Positions 16,928-25,710 of a DNA stretch of 64,000 nt are shown here, piece after piece (the stretch's first letter is position 1; every line of letters starts with the position of its first letter). A program made the position numbers and the translations under genes. Origin of the DNA: Elusimicrobiota bacterium (GTDB lineage Bacteria > Elusimicrobiota > Elusimicrobia > FEN-1173); NCBI GenBank assembly GCA_016722575.1, contig JADKIY010000001.1:310001-374000 (forward strand), written 5' to 3'. The notes below the pieces were generated by a model that saw only the letters and a program-made list of their open reading frames with translations, was not told the origin of the DNA and made no database searches.

Positions 16928-18217
16928 TTAACGGGGCGAAAGGCGGTCGGCGCCCATGAAGGCCCGCAGGGCGTCCGGGACGGCCACCGATCCGTCGGCG
17001 TCCTGGTAATTTTCCAAAACCGCCGCCAGGGTCCGGCCCACGGCAACGCCCGACCCGTTGAGCGTGTGCATCAACGCCCGGGATCCATCGCTTCTTTTAA
17101 AGCGGAGGCCGATGCGCCGTGCTTGGAAATCCGTGAAAGTGGAGCAGGACGAGATTTCCCGGTAGGCCCCCTGCCCGCCGTTCTCCGCCGGGAGCCAAAC
17201 TTCCAAATCGTAGGTCTTGGCCGACGAAAACCCGAGATCGCCGGTGCAAAGCTCCATCACCCGATAGGGGAGCCCCAGGCGCTTCAGGACTTCTTCCGCG
17301 TGGCCGGTCAATTTTTCCAATTCCGCCAGGGAATCCTCGGGCCGGGCGAAGCGGACCAGTTCGATTTTATTGAACTGGTGGTTTCGGATGAGGCCCCGGG
17401 TGTCTTTGCCGTAGGACCCGGCTTCCCGACGGAAACAGGCGGTGTGGGCGCAAAGGGCCCGGGGCAGGGCGGCTTCGTCCAACAGTTCGTCCCGGTACAG
17501 ATTGGTCAGCGGCACTTCCGCGGTGGGGATCAAAAAGAGGTCGTCGTCTTTGGTGGCGTAGAGCTCGTCGGCGAATTTGGGCAGTTGGCCCGTGCCGGTC
17601 ATGGTCTGGCGGGTGACGAGGAACGGGGGAAAAATTTCCGTGTAGCCGTGAACGCCGGTGTGGAGGTCCAGCATGAAATTGATAAGCGCCCGCTCCATTT
17701 TGGCCCCCGCGCCGGAGAGGAGGGCGAAACGGGCGCCGGAAAGCTTGGCGGCCCGGGCCATGTCCAAAACACCCAGTTTTTCACCGATGTCCTGATGGTC
17801 CCGGGGTTTGAATGAAAAATTTTTGGGTTCGCCCCAGCGGCGGACTTCCCGGTTTTGCCCGGCGTCCGTTCCCACCGGGACCGACGGGTGGGGAAGGTTG
17901 GGCAGGCCCAGCACTTTTTCGTCGACCCGGGCCTGGGCCGCGCCGGTTTTCTCCTCGAGCCCTTTGAGCCGTCCTTTCAACTCCTCCATTTCCTTGAGGA
18001 GAGCCGTGGCGTCTTTTTTCTCCCGCTTGAGCCGGCCCATTTCGTCCGCGGCCTGGTTTCGTCGAGCGCGCAGGGGTTCGGATTCGGCGTTGGCGGCTTT
18101 CCATTCGGCGTCAACGGCCAGCAGATCGTCCAGGGCGGGCACGTACCGGCCCCCGCGGTTTTGCAGCGCGCGGCGAACGGCTTCGGGATCGTTGCGGAGA
18201 GATTTGAGGTCCAACAT
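16928..18217 (-). CDS. serS: seryl-tRNA synthetase
   Basis: A class II aminoacyl-tRNA synthetase that charges tRNA-Ser. The N-terminal coiled-coil arm (MLDLKSLRNDPEAVRR onward) is followed by the catalytic core with motif 2 (CFRREAGSYGKDTRGLIRNH). Motif 3 region follows (SCSTFTDFQARR and LNGSGVAVGRTLAAVLENYQ). The length of 429 residues is normal. ATG 18217 is chosen because it gives the conserved N-terminus; the frame also has a TTG at 18235. A tRNA-Ser(GCT) substrate is encoded at 25.3 kb. Confidence 0.96.
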   Translation of the reverse strand: MLDLKSLRNDPEAVRRALQNRGGRYVPALDDLLAVDAEWKAANAESEPLRARRNQAADEMGRLKREKKDATALLKEMEELKGRLKGLEEKTGAAQARVDEKVLGLPNLPHPSVPVGTDAGQNREVRRWGEPKNFSFKPRDHQDIGEKLGVLDMARAAKLSGARFALLSGAGAKMERALINFMLDLHTGVHGYTEIFPPFLVTRQTMTGTGQLPKFADELYATKDDDLFLIPTAEVPLTNLYRDELLDEAALPRALCAHTACFRREAGSYGKDTRGLIRNHQFNKIELVRFARPEDSLAELEKLTGHAEEVLKRLGLPYRVMELCTGDLGFSSAKTYDLEVWLPAENGGQGAYREISSCSTFTDFQARRIGLRFKRSDGSRALMHTLNGSGVAVGRTLAAVLENYQDADGSVAVPDALRAFMGADRLSPR

Positions 18218-18263
18218 ATTTTGGAATCCTACCAAATCGGAGGAAAAGGGTGAAAAGGGGCGT

Positions 18264-19220
18264 TTAAGGCGCGGGGGCCGCCGGGGGGGAAGCTTGATCT
18301 TTTCCTTTCAGGGTGAGGACGGCGATTTCGGGGGGAACACCGAGGCGCACGGGAAGGACGCTGGTCCCGACGCCCGAGGTAACGAACATTAAACGATCGT
18401 CTTCTCGGATCAACCCCGACACGTAGCGTTGGCGATAGCGGGACGGAACGATGGGCGCGCCCAAAAACGGAAGCCGCACCTGTCCCCCGTGGGTGTGGGC
18501 CGCCAGGGTGACGCCGTTGAGGCGGGGGATTTTCGGAAAGAGGTCCGGTCCGTGGGTGAGAACCACCGTGGGCTCTCCGTCGGGAATATGGGCGAGCGTT
18601 TTGGCCACGTCGGGTCGGCGGGTCCATTCGTCGGCCAGTCCCGCGATGTGCACCCGGCGTCCTTCCACCGTGATCGTGGCCACTTCGTCCTCCAGAACCT
18701 CAAACCCGGCGTGCTCCAGCGCCGCCCGAAGGCGGGGGCCGTTGTACCACCAATCGTGGTTCCCCAGGACGGCGAAAACTCCCTGGGGCGCCGAAAGCCC
18801 GGACAGGGCGTCGGCCACCGTTTCGGGCTCCATGAAGCGGCCCCCGAGGACGCCCAAAATCACGTAATCCCCCAACAGCGCCACCACGTCCGGTTTCTGC
18901 CGGTTCGCCAATTGAACCAGGGATTTTATTTTCTTAACGGTGATGTAGGGCGCCCCGCCGTGAATGTCGCCGATGGCCACCACCCGCAGGGGCCGACCTC
19001 CCGGCCATCCGGGCAAATCGATGTCCACCCGCTTAACGACCAGGCGGTTGGGTTCCAGCCAGAAGGCGTAAAGTCCCAGGAGCGTCAGGGCCAGAAGGAT
19101 GGCGGCGGGGATGCCGTACGTGTAGCGGCGGCGAACGTCCCACACGCGGTCGGTCAAGCGGCGGGGCAAACGCCGCCGTTCGCTTTTTATCCGTCGAGGT
19201 CGCGCGAGGGGAGAGTCCAT
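18264..19220 (-). CDS. membrane-anchored metallophosphoesterase (YaeI-like)
   Basis: A calcineurin-like phosphoesterase of 318 residues. A basic N-terminus is followed by one membrane helix (IPAAILLALTLLGLYAFWL). The metal-binding motifs are GDIHGG, LLGDYV, LGNHDWW, THGPD and AHTHGGQ, all intact. Such proteins hydrolyse phosphoesters; YaeI/YkuE members act near the membrane on lipid-linked substrates, but the substrate here is unknown. ATG 19220 is chosen because the 37 residues upstream in the same frame do not resemble the family. It is divergent from the large secreted-protein gene. Confidence 0.88.
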   Translation of the reverse strand: MDSPLARPRRIKSERRRLPRRLTDRVWDVRRRYTYGIPAAILLALTLLGLYAFWLEPNRLVVKRVDIDLPGWPGGRPLRVVAIGDIHGGAPYITVKKIKSLVQLANRQKPDVVALLGDYVILGVLGGRFMEPETVADALSGLSAPQGVFAVLGNHDWWYNGPRLRAALEHAGFEVLEDEVATITVEGRRVHIAGLADEWTRRPDVAKTLAHIPDGEPTVVLTHGPDLFPKIPRLNGVTLAAHTHGGQVRLPFLGAPIVPSRYRQRYVSGLIREDDRLMFVTSGVGTSVLPVRLGVPPEIAVLTLKGKDQASPPAAPAP

Positions 19221-19276
19221 GGGGGGGGCTTCCCCGCGATTATACCTCTCCCGGAACAAAAAAAGGGCGCCCCCCC

Positions 19277-19305
19277 TTGACAAATTCACGGAAGGGTGAT
19301 ACTTT
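19277..19305 (+). promoter_or_regulatory. extended -10 promoter for the SBBP/PorV operon
   Basis: TTGACA (19277-19282), a 17-bp spacer ending in TGA, then TACTTT (19300-19305) form a sigma70-type promoter with an extended -10 (TGN). Transcription should begin near 19312, giving a leader of about 78 nt before ATG 19390. Confidence 0.7.
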
Positions 19306-19316
19306 CTACCTGCGGT

Positions 19317-19330
19317 TGCCCACGTGGGCA
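19317..19330. promoter_or_regulatory. 14-bp perfect palindrome in the leader of the SBBP gene
   Basis: TGCCCACGTGGGCA is perfectly self-complementary and begins about 5 nt after the predicted transcription start. It could be an operator for a dimeric repressor or an RNA hairpin in the leader. No regulator can be assigned. Confidence 0.4.
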
Positions 19331-19389
19331 TTTAAATTTCGCAATTTCGGCCCGGCCAACCAACGCCGGCCCCGACAGGAGGATCATCC

Positions 19390-22300
19390 ATGGGGATTTG
19401 GAAGGCACGGAAGGCCGCGGGGGTTTTGGCGTCGGTGTTTTTGGCGGTGGGCGGGGCGCGGGCGGAGTGGGCCGGATTGCATCCGGCGAACCAAAGCGGG
19501 CCGGCCGAGGCGTACCGGCTCAATTGCGGGGCGGAAAACTTTGATTTCACGGACGGCGGGGGGAACTGGTGGATGAAGGACGAGTCTTTCACCTCCCTTT
19601 ACCGGTGGGGGTTCATGAGCGGGCAGGCCGGCGGTCAAACGGCGGCCGACATTCAGGGCACCACGGACGACGCCGTTTATCAGACCCACCATTTCGGTCC
19701 CGCGGGCATGGCCTACCGTTTTGAAGTCCCCAACGGGCGATACACCGTCAAACTTCATTTTGCAGAAACCTACTGGACCGAGGCGGGCCAGCGGGTTTTT
19801 GACGTCCAAGTGGAAAATCAGTTGGTGCAAAATGTGGACATCGTCGCTCGGGCCCCGGGGCAGAACCGGGCCTACGTGCTGACCTTCACCGCGGACGTGA
19901 CCGACGAAGCGCTCGACGTGTCGTTCCCCCGGGTGGTGGCGGACATGGCCATGATCTCCGGCATTGAAGCCCAAGTGGTTTCGGTAACGAATGACAATTT
20001 CCTGGGTTTCGTCGAACGAAAACTCTTTTGGCTCTTTTGGAATGAAACCAACCCCTTAACGGGATTGATCAGCGACCGGGTGGACAATTGGCGTCCCCAA
20101 ACCGGCGGGGCGGCCAGCATCGCGTCCACCGGATTCGGCTTAAGCGCCTTGACCATCGCCGCCCAACGCGGATGGGTTCCCGCGAATCAAGCTCTCCAGC
20201 GAATTAAAAACACTCTGGCCACCTTCGCGGGGTCCTCCTACGCCCAGCCGGGGCAAACCGTTTTTCTTCCGAACCTTCAGGGCTTTTGGTACCACTGGGT
20301 CGACCGGAACACCGGCGCCCGCGCGTGGGATTCCGAAGTGTCCACGGTGGATTCGGCCATTTTCCTGATGGGGGCCTTGGAGGCCAAGGAATATTTTAAA
20401 ACCGACGCCACCGTCGTCGCCATGGTGAACGCCATCCAAAACCGGATGAATTGGACCTGGTGGCTCAATCGAGTGCCCGCGGGCCAGGGCGATCCGGCTT
20501 GGGAAGGCCAGTTCGTCACCATGGCCTGGGTGCCCGAGGTTCGCAACGACTCACATTACTACGCCGCCGATCCCTCCATCGGAGGGTCCTTCACCCGGGC
20601 CCGGTGGAACGGATACTCGGAAAGCGTTTTCGTCAATCTTTTGGCCATGGGCGCCCCGGTCAACGCCATCAGCACGGCGGCCTGGACCAACATGGGACGA
20701 TCCTGGGTGGATCAATACGGCTACACCAACATCCATCAGGGGCCCCTTTTCGAGCACCAGTACCACCACCTCTATTACGATTTGGCCAACAAGCACGACG
20801 CTTTTGTCGATTACGGTGAAACCACCCGCCGCGCCACCCTGGCGAACAAGAACTATTGCCAGACCGTCCCGGGCTACGCCGCGGACCGTTGGGGCGTGAC
20901 CTCGGCGGACAATCCGGCCACGGACCAATATCGGTTCGATTACGGGGTGCCCCCCGGGGCCAGCGGCGACGGAACCGTCGCGCCGACGGCCGCCCTGGCC
21001 TCCGTCGTTTTCACCCCGACCGAGTCCATTCGGGCCGCCCGCCACATGTACTTTCAGTATAAACACGATATTTGGGGCCGCTACGGGTTCACCGATTCTT
21101 TCAACGTCAACGCCCAGGCGCGGTCCGCCAGCGTCCTCAGCTTGGACAACGGGGCCATGCTTCTCGCCATTGAAAATTACCGATCGGGGCTGATTCGCAA
21201 CACCTTTGCCCGCACGGCGACCGCCACGTTGGGGTTGTCCCGGACGGGTTTTTCCGCCTACGACGGCAAACCCTACTACCCCGCGTCTTCGTACATCGCG
21301 GGCAATCTGCCGGCCTATGCCTTTGACGGCAATCCGGCCACCCGCTGGGAATCCGAATGGTCCGACAATCAATGGCTGGCGGTGGACTACACCACGCCCC
21401 GTTTGGTGAACCGGGCCCGCCTCACCTGGGAAACCGCGCACCCGGCCCAGGAACGCATTGAATATTCGGCCGACGGCAACACCTGGACCGCGGCCAGCGC
21501 CACGGTCAATTCCGACGGCGGGGACGACACGATCACCTTTCCGGCGGTTCGGGCCCGCTTTTTCCGAGTCAAGGGTCTGGCCCGGGCGACCCCCTGGGGC
21601 AACTCGCTCTTCGAATGTGTCTTTGACTACGACGCCAACCTTCAACAAAGCACCTACTTCGGCGGCAGCGGGAACTCGGTGGTCAACGACGTCGTGACCG
21701 ACGCGAGCGGCAACGTCTATGTGGCGGGCATGACCGCCAACGGGCACCCGACCACGCCGGGGGCCTACGACGTGTCCTACAACGGCGGGCTATACGACGC
21801 GTTCATCGCCAAGTTTTCCCCGACGGGGCAGCTTATATACAGCACGTTTCTGGGCGGATCCGGGGAAGACCAGGCCGCGGCCCTGGCCGTCGACGCCCAG
21901 GGCATCGTCACCGTCACGGGGTTGACCTATTCCGCCAACTTCCCGACCACGGCCAACGGCGTGGATCGGACCCTCGGCGGGGAGCGGGACGCCTTTGTGG
22001 CCCGCTTGAGCGCCACGGGCGGCGCCCTCCTCTATTCCACCTATCTCGGGGGCAGTTCCTGGGATTACGGACAGCAAATCGCCCTGGGCCCCACCGGCGA
22101 TATTTTCATGGCGGGCTTTACCCACGGGGACTTCCCGACCACGCCCGGGGCGGCCCAAACCGCTTTCGGCGGATACGGCGACGCCTACGTCGTCCATCTC
22201 TCCACGGGGGGCGCGCTCCTTTACAGCACCTATCTCGGCGGTCAAAGCTGGGACGGGCCGGGCGGCATTGTGGTGGACGGCCAAGGAAACGCCTTCGTGG

Positions 22301-23376
22301 CGGGGAACACCCATTCGATTAACTTCCCCACCACGGTCGGGGCCTACGACCGGGTGTGCAACAACTGCTCCACCAACTACAGCACCGATGGTTTTGTGGC
22401 CAAAATATCGCCGACGGGCACCGGCCTGGTCTTTTCGACCCTGTTGGGCGGCGCGGCGGCTCCCTCGAGCGAAGGGTTGAACGGCGTCGCCTTGGATGCC
22501 CAGGGCCGGGTGGCGGTCGTCGGCATCAGCAACGCCGCCGACTTTCCGACCACCTCCAATGCCTATCGCCGGACGGCCTCCGGAGGCTACGACGTCGTGG
22601 CGGCGCTCTTAAGCGCCGATGGATCCCAGCTGCTCTACGGCACCTACTTGGGCGGGGCCGGAAACGACCGGGCGATGGACATGGTGGCGGATCCCCAGGG
22701 GCGTATTTACGTCTCCGGATTTACGGATTCCACAAACTTCCCAACCACCGCCGACGCTCTCCAAACGGCCCGCGCCGGCGGCGTGGATCTCTTCCTGGCC
22801 AAGATCGGCCCCAACGACGGATTGATGTATTCCACCTACCTCGGTGGCACCGGGAACGAATCCCCGGTGGCCGCTCTGGCGGCGGACGGTTTCGGCCGAC
22901 TTCGGTTGGCGGGGGCCACGGCGTCCAGTAATTTCCCCATGACGGTGAACGCGCCCCAGCCGCTGTTGGCCGGCGGCACCGATGGCGTTTTGGCGACCTT
23001 CGCCTCGCTCTATCCCCTGCCCGGGGGCGGCGGCGCTCCGGCGAGGGGCGCTCCCCCGGCCGACGCCGAATTTCGATTGGGCGACGTTTACGTCTATCCC
23101 AACCCGTCCACCGGGGCCCCGCCCCGGGTCCACATCGAAGTCGGGGTGGCGGATCAGGTCCGCGTTCGGGTTTATAACACTCTGGGCGAAACGGTGTCGG
23201 ACGCTCTGCTGACCGACGCGCCCGCGGTGGTGGACGACGGCCAAGGCGCCCAATACGCCTACGAACAAACCCTGGACGCTTCGTTGCCCTCGGGCGTCTA
23301 TACAGTATCGATCGTGGCCTCCAAGCGCGACCACGACGATCTGCGGGCGCGCGCAAAGTGGGCGGTGGTGCGATGA
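19390..23376 (+). CDS. large modular secreted glycan-active protein: malectin + glucoamylase fold + F5/8C + SBBP propeller + sorting-like C-terminus
   Basis: At 1328 residues this is the longest gene in the window. In order it has a Sec signal (about 1-26); a malectin-like carbohydrate-binding domain (about 35-195, FRVEV.NGRYTVKLHFAE-type strand); and a glucoamylase/GH144-like toroid (about 198-613, FWYHWVDRNTG, STVDSAIFLMGAL). An F5/8 type C (discoidin) module follows (about 620-750, NPATRWESEWSDNQWLAVDY). Seven SBBP repeats come next (about 753-1207, each starting YSTYLGGS-like and ending NFPTT-like), enough for a seven-bladed propeller. The last 100 residues are a beta-rich tail with VYVYPNPST and ...SGVYTVSI, resembling FlgD-Ig/type IX-sorting C-terminal domains. 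The start has AGGAGG 7 nt upstream. A PorV-like gene follows after 32 bp. Confidence 0.82.
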   Translation: MGIWKARKAAGVLASVFLAVGGARAEWAGLHPANQSGPAEAYRLNCGAENFDFTDGGGNWWMKDESFTSLYRWGFMSGQAGGQTAADIQGTTDDAVYQTHHFGPAGMAYRFEVPNGRYTVKLHFAETYWTEAGQRVFDVQVENQLVQNVDIVARAPGQNRAYVLTFTADVTDEALDVSFPRVVADMAMISGIEAQVVSVTNDNFLGFVERKLFWLFWNETNPLTGLISDRVDNWRPQTGGAASIASTGFGLSALTIAAQRGWVPANQALQRIKNTLATFAGSSYAQPGQTVFLPNLQGFWYHWVDRNTGARAWDSEVSTVDSAIFLMGALEAKEYFKTDATVVAMVNAIQNRMNWTWWLNRVPAGQGDPAWEGQFVTMAWVPEVRNDSHYYAADPSIGGSFTRARWNGYSESVFVNLLAMGAPVNAISTAAWTNMGRSWVDQYGYTNIHQGPLFEHQYHHLYYDLANKHDAFVDYGETTRRATLANKNYCQTVPGYAADRWGVTSADNPATDQYRFDYGVPPGASGDGTVAPTAALASVVFTPTESIRAARHMYFQYKHDIWGRYGFTDSFNVNAQARSASVLSLDNGAMLLAIENYRSGLIRNTFARTATATLGLSRTGFSAYDGKPYYPASSYIAGNLPAYAFDGNPATRWESEWSDNQWLAVDYTTPRLVNRARLTWETAHPAQERIEYSADGNTWTAASATVNSDGGDDTITFPAVRARFFRVKGLARATPWGNSLFECVFDYDANLQQSTYFGGSGNSVVNDVVTDASGNVYVAGMTANGHPTTPGAYDVSYNGGLYDAFIAKFSPTGQLIYSTFLGGSGEDQAAALAVDAQGIVTVTGLTYSANFPTTANGVDRTLGGERDAFVARLSATGGALLYSTYLGGSSWDYGQQIALGPTGDIFMAGFTHGDFPTTPGAAQTAFGGYGDAYVVHLSTGGALLYSTYLGGQSWDGPGGIVVDGQGNAFVAGNTHSINFPTTVGAYDRVCNNCSTNYSTDGFVAKISPTGTGLVFSTLLGGAAAPSSEGLNGVALDAQGRVAVVGISNAADFPTTSNAYRRTASGGYDVVAALLSADGSQLLYGTYLGGAGNDRAMDMVADPQGRIYVSGFTDSTNFPTTADALQTARAGGVDLFLAKIGPNDGLMYSTYLGGTGNESPVAALAADGFGRLRLAGATASSNFPMTVNAPQPLLAGGTDGVLATFASLYPLPGGGGAPARGAPPADAEFRLGDVYVYPNPSTGAPPRVHIEVGVADQVRVRVYNTLGETVSDALLTDAPAVVDDGQGAQYAYEQTLDASLPSGVYTVSIVASKRDHDDLRARAKWAVVR

Positions 23377-23408
23377 ACGGCGAACGTCGGACGGAGAGGA
23401 GAGCGACC

Positions 23409-24299
23409 ATGAAAAAATGGACCGTGGCGATTTTAGCGGCAATGACGGGATCTTTGTGGGCGGCGGAACGACCGGGAGCGGCTTTCTTGTCCATGGGCGT
23501 CGGGGCCCGGGCCGCGGCCTTGAGTTCGGCCTACACCGGCGTGGCGGACGACACCTCCGCCCTGTATTGGAATCCGGCGGGATTGACGGGGCTCGCCCAT
23601 CGGGAGGCCCTCTTGTCTTACGCCGTGAGTTTTTCCGACCTCCGGCATAATTTCGCCGGATACGCCCAGCCCACCCGGCGAGGGGCTTTCGGTCTCGGCG
23701 CCGTCTATCTGGGCCAAGGTCGTTTGGAAGGCCGCGGAGCCGATCGGCAGAAAACCGGTTCTTTTGGCGCGAGCGACGCCGCTTTTGTCTTCGGCGCGGC
23801 GCGACGTCTGTCCCCGGCCGTGAGCGCCGGGGCGAACCTCAAGTTGATTCGGGAAACCATCGGCTCGGAAACCGCCCAGGGCTACGCCCTGGACCTCGGC
23901 GCCACCTTCCAGCCCCCGGTGCGTTGGTTGCGGACCGGCGTGGCGGCGCGCAACCTCGGGCCCGGCATCGCCTTTGCCCGGGAAAAATTCGCCCTGCCGG
24001 CGACCCTCACGGCCGGCGCGGCGGCTCGCTTGTCGAACCTGGGCCTGGCGTCCGTCGACGTGGATTATAAGTTGGTGGAAAAAAAGGCCGAAGCGAAAGC
24101 CGGGTTTGAGTGGTCCCCCGGCGCCGCCTTCGCCCTTCGGGCCGGTTACGCGTCGCCCCTGGCGGGCGCGGGATCCGGGGCCTCGGGATTTGTCTGGGGG
24201 GTCGGCGTCGCCCACGGCCGCTACCGCTTGGACTACGCCATGGTTCCGGGCGAGGGGCTCGGCGACACCCAGCAAGTGAGCGTGCGGGTCGGTTTCTAA
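23409..24299 (+). CDS. PorV/PorQ-family outer-membrane protein
   Basis: The 296-residue protein has a Sec signal (KKWTVAILAAMTGSLWAA) and the family's signature entry strand GAAFLSMGVGARAAALSSAY, followed by TGVADDTSALYWNPAGL. Alternating amphipathic strands follow, ending in VSVRVGF with a terminal Phe, as expected of a beta-barrel. In Bacteroidota PorV carries cargo with C-terminal domains during type IX secretion. Here it lies 32 bp after a gene encoding a cargo-like tail. ATG 23409 follows GGAGAG; upstream in-frame starts overlap the previous gene and give no signal peptide. Other type IX genes are not in the window. Confidence 0.82.
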   Translation: MKKWTVAILAAMTGSLWAAERPGAAFLSMGVGARAAALSSAYTGVADDTSALYWNPAGLTGLAHREALLSYAVSFSDLRHNFAGYAQPTRRGAFGLGAVYLGQGRLEGRGADRQKTGSFGASDAAFVFGAARRLSPAVSAGANLKLIRETIGSETAQGYALDLGATFQPPVRWLRTGVAARNLGPGIAFAREKFALPATLTAGAAARLSNLGLASVDVDYKLVEKKAEAKAGFEWSPGAAFALRAGYASPLAGAGSGASGFVWGVGVAHGRYRLDYAMVPGEGLGDTQQVSVRVGF

Positions 24300-24350
24300 G
24301 GTTCGTCCGCGGTCCCAGGCCGGGCGCGACTTTTATATCATCCGTCGGGA

Positions 24351-24638
24351 ATGATCCCGACGGAGAACCCGGAACCGCATTGCTGCCACCGTTGTCGGCG
24401 CCCATTGGCGCCCGGCACGGGTCGGCCCGTCGCCCTCTTTTTCCGGCTGGCGGCGGCCCTGTCTCTGGGGGCCGTTCACGCCGGCATGTGGTTGTGGACG
24501 GATTTAAACAATCCTTATTGCCGATCCTGCCGGCGCTGGGTGTCGTTTCTGGCTCTGGTCCTGGCGTCGATGGTTTTGGGGTTGGTTGTCGCGGGCTTTC
24601 GGTGGGCGCTTCGGGAAAAGCTCTTGTTTAACGGCTGA
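24351..24638 (+). CDS. small zinc-ribbon membrane protein, unknown function
   Basis: A 95-residue product, not recognised. It has a CxxC pair at the N-terminus (CCHRC), a hydrophobic helix (RPVALFFRLAAALSLGAVHA), a second CxxC (YCRSC) and a second helix (VSFLALVLASMVLGLVVAG). The two CxxC pairs could bind one zinc ion. It lacks a strong Shine-Dalgarno. An overlapping frame (24110-24631) is judged a shadow of the PorV-like gene. Confidence 0.45.
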   Translation: MIPTENPEPHCCHRCRRPLAPGTGRPVALFFRLAAALSLGAVHAGMWLWTDLNNPYCRSCRRWVSFLALVLASMVLGLVVAGFRWALREKLLFNG

Positions 24639-24655
24639 GGCGAACCCCCGCCATT

Positions 24656-25297
24656 TCAGTTGGGAAAAATTCGGCGGTCGCCCGGCGGCGGCAAATCCCC
24701 GGGTCCCCGGGCGCTCAGGCCCAAATCCTTGATCAAACCGTCGGCAATGCCGTAAATCCACCCGTGAACCGACAAAGGTTGACGCCGTTTCCAGGCCGAT
24801 TGGACGACGGTGGTGCCGCAGAGGTTTAATAGTTGAGCCGTCACGTTCAGTTCCGCCAGGCGGTTGAGCCGGGCTTTTTGGGTCGGCAATCGGGTCAATT
24901 CGTCCCGGTGAAGGTTCGCCACGTCCTGCACGTGGCGAATCCAGTTGTCCGCCAGCCCCAGAGAATCCTTCCGCAGAGCCGCCCCCACCCCCCCGCACCC
25001 GTAATGCCCGCAGACGATGATGTGTTTGACCTTCAACACATCCACGGCAAATTGAATCACCGATAAACAGTTTAAATCCGTGTGGACCACCAGGTTGGCC
25101 ACGTTGCGGTGGACGAACACGTCGCCGGGCAGAAGGCCGGTGATTTGATTCGCCGGAACCCGGCTGTCGGAACAGCCGATCCACAAGTAATGGGGGCGTT
25201 GCTGGCGGGAAAGTTTCTTGAAAAACGTCGGATCCTGCCGCTGGACCTTCTGGGCCCAACGGCGGTTGTTGTGAAGCAATCGGTCGACGGGGTTCAT
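24656..25297 (-). CDS. beta-carbonic anhydrase
   Basis: A beta-class carbonic anhydrase of 213 residues interconverting CO2 and bicarbonate in the cytoplasm. The zinc ligands are Cys42, His98 and Cys101 (GCSDSRVP and CGHYGCGG), with the Asp44-Arg46 dyad present. Other family segments are PGDVFVHRNVANLV and HGWIYGI. The start is ATG 25297. The neighbouring tRNA-Ser gene lies 18 bp before it on the same strand, so they may share a transcript. It could supply bicarbonate for carboxylation, but nothing in the context proves a specific pathway. Confidence 0.94.
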   Translation of the reverse strand: MNPVDRLLHNNRRWAQKVQRQDPTFFKKLSRQQRPHYLWIGCSDSRVPANQITGLLPGDVFVHRNVANLVVHTDLNCLSVIQFAVDVLKVKHIIVCGHYGCGGVGAALRKDSLGLADNWIRHVQDVANLHRDELTRLPTQKARLNRLAELNVTAQLLNLCGTTVVQSAWKRRQPLSVHGWIYGIADGLIKDLGLSARGPGDLPPPGDRRIFPN

Positions 25298-25315
25298 GGA
25301 TGTTTTAAAAAAATT

Positions 25316-25406
25316 CGGAAAGGGAGGGATTCGAACCCTCGGTACGGGTTTACCCCGTACAGCGGATTAGCAATCCGCCGCCTTCAGCCAGCTCGGCCAC
25401 CTTTCC
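25316..25406 (-). tRNA. tRNA-Ser, anticodon GCT
   Basis: Read on the minus strand, it has a 7-bp acceptor (GGAAAGG with CCTTTCC) with discriminator G. The anticodon arm CGGATT-GCT-AATCCG carries anticodon GCT. A long class II variable arm (TACGGG-TAAA-CCCGTA) and the T-arm GGTTCGAATCC follow. CCA is not encoded. The 91-nt size and long variable arm are diagnostic of tRNA-Ser. Confidence 0.96.
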
Positions 25407-25412
25407 ATGGGG

Positions 25413-25656
25413 GTTTCGGCCCCTCTGGGGCCGCCCATGGCCCCAAGGCTGCGCTCTTGGGGCCAGATAAATTGGTTCCACTCGGGGTTTCGGCCCCTCT
25501 GGGGCCGCCCATGGCCCCAAGGCTGCGCTCTTGGGGCCAGATAAATTGGTTCCACTCGGGGTTTCGGCCCCTCTGGGGCCCGCCCATGGCCCCAAGGCTG
25601 CGCTCTTGGGGCCAGATAAATTGGTTCCACTCGGGGTTTCGGCCCCTCTGGGGCCG
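25413..25656. repeat. tandem 74-bp repeat array of hairpins upstream of tRNA-Ser
   Basis: Units beginning GTTTCGGCCCC start at 25413, 25487, 25561 and 25636 (spacing 74, 74 and 75). Three units are complete and nearly identical; the fourth is interrupted. Each unit holds two inverted repeats: GGCCCC-TCT-GGGGCC, and GGCCCCAAG-GCTGCGCT-CTTGGGGCC. They are joined by an AGATAAATTGGTTCC linker. The array abuts the 5' side of the tRNA. The open frames it creates on both strands are repetitive and not credible genes. Confidence 0.9.
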
Positions 25657-25694
25657 CGCCTTCCTACAAGCAGGCACGGTGCGTATCCGCACCG
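25657..25694. repeat. 38-bp insertion inside the fourth repeat unit (dispersed-repeat copy 2)
   Basis: Comparing with the other units, the sequence between GGGGCCG and CCCATGGCCCC is extra. It contains CCTTCCTACAAGCAGGCACG and a hairpin GGTGCG-TATC-CGCACC. This is the same design as at 14400-14441 (CCTTCCTACAAACAGGGACG plus hairpin). Confidence 0.6.
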
Positions 25695-25710
25695 CCCATG
25701 GCCCCAAGGC

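Noticed and set aside
24110..24631. A 173-residue open frame overlapping the end of the PorV-like gene
   Set aside because: Its first half is a shadow of the PorV-like gene; the 95-residue zinc-ribbon frame at 24351 is more protein-like.
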